DNA from: Chlamydiia bacterium
Lineage (GTDB): Bacteria > Chlamydiota > Chlamydiia > Chlamydiales > GCA-2402025
Reading direction: 5' to 3'
DNA length: 64,000 nt
NCBI GenBank assembly: GCA_030427725.1
Contig: JAUICV010000002.1
Location: 1 to 64,000, forward strand
A program made the position numbers and the translations under genes. This document shows, piece by piece, positions 63,932-64,000 of the stretch; the first letter of the stretch is position 1; every line of letters begins with the position of its first letter. The notes below the pieces were generated by a model, which saw only the letters and a program-made list of their open reading frames with translations, was not told the DNA's origin and ran no database searches.

Positions 63932-64000
63932 ATGAAAACACTTTTACATCTGAAATCTACAAAATCGACTCAGGACTTCGTCAAAGAACATCTTGAAGAA
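63932..64000 (+). CDS. Start of an unknown gene, cut by the window edge
   Basis: The frame begins ATG after GGAGG (spacing 4) and gives MKTLLHLKSTKSTQDFVKEH plus three residues before the sequence ends. There is a TATAAT upstream. This is too short to identify, and it is divergent from rodA. Confidence 0.6.
   Translation, partial: MKTLLHLKSTKSTQDFVKEHLEE

Overview
The window comes from the phylum Chlamydiae. Its left edge holds the start of a 16S rRNA gene (minus strand) with the chlamydial 5' sequence. Several gene blocks also keep an order I recall from Chlamydia trachomatis: kpsF - E2 acyltransferase - gltT - lpxK; nrdR - dksA - lspA; znuA-like - znuC-like - permease - rplU - rpmA - obgE; and tsp beside rpsL - rpsG - fusA - rpsJ. 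It is unlikely to be a Chlamydiaceae member. It has an isocitrate dehydrogenase, a Legionella-type major outer membrane protein, a GmhA-type isomerase and large mobile elements, all of which point to an environmental (Simkania/Waddlia/Rhabdochlamydia-like) lineage. The exact family cannot be settled from this sequence alone.

1-29.3 kb is mostly core chromosome: the rRNA leader; nhaD; KdsD-type isomerase and isocitrate dehydrogenase; two unknown proteins; a porin; a lipid A/LPS/transport operon (gmhA-lpxK-gltT-E2); asd; a tight seven-gene operon dksA-lspA-orf-cinA-SAM methyltransferase-spoU-rluA; nrdR; a TauE exporter; tRNA-Ser(GGA); a Zn/Mn ABC transporter; rplU-rpmA-obgE; a PAS protein with an MFS pump; and an AAA ATPase.

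29.5-56.15 kb is accessory DNA next to tRNA-Phe. A decayed LysR copy joined to a 3' half of tRNA-Phe lies at 29557-30353. The same roughly 800 bp, with LysR intact and tRNA-Phe intact, recurs at 55320-56151. Between them is an apparently complete integrative element (30354-49184). Its cargo is a P2A-type ATPase, a two-domain multicopper oxidase and a CusCBA-type RND pump. Its backbone, on the other strand, is a tyrosine recombinase, an unknown 435-aa protein, a small DNA-binding protein, a DUF3987-type primase/helicase, a GTCA/TGAC-repeat candidate origin, its own family A DNA polymerase, and an Orf195 + HGG-motif pair. A third att-like tRNA-Phe fragment (49144-49184) starts a second, eroded element. 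This one carries a ferric-reductase-like protein and an ACR3 arsenite pump, followed by a 20-codon relic of the same HGG gene. The matching layout (att - metal cargo, then HGG on the opposite strand) suggests two related elements integrated in tandem. The right part of the region holds secreted-repeat and HAF-repeat genes and a LysE exporter / B3-B4 protein / LysG-type regulator cluster.

56.2-64 kb returns to core genes: tsp protease, rpsL-rpsG-fusA-rpsJ, a BamE-like lipoprotein, an unknown protein, rodA, and the first 23 codons of a plus-strand gene cut by the window edge.
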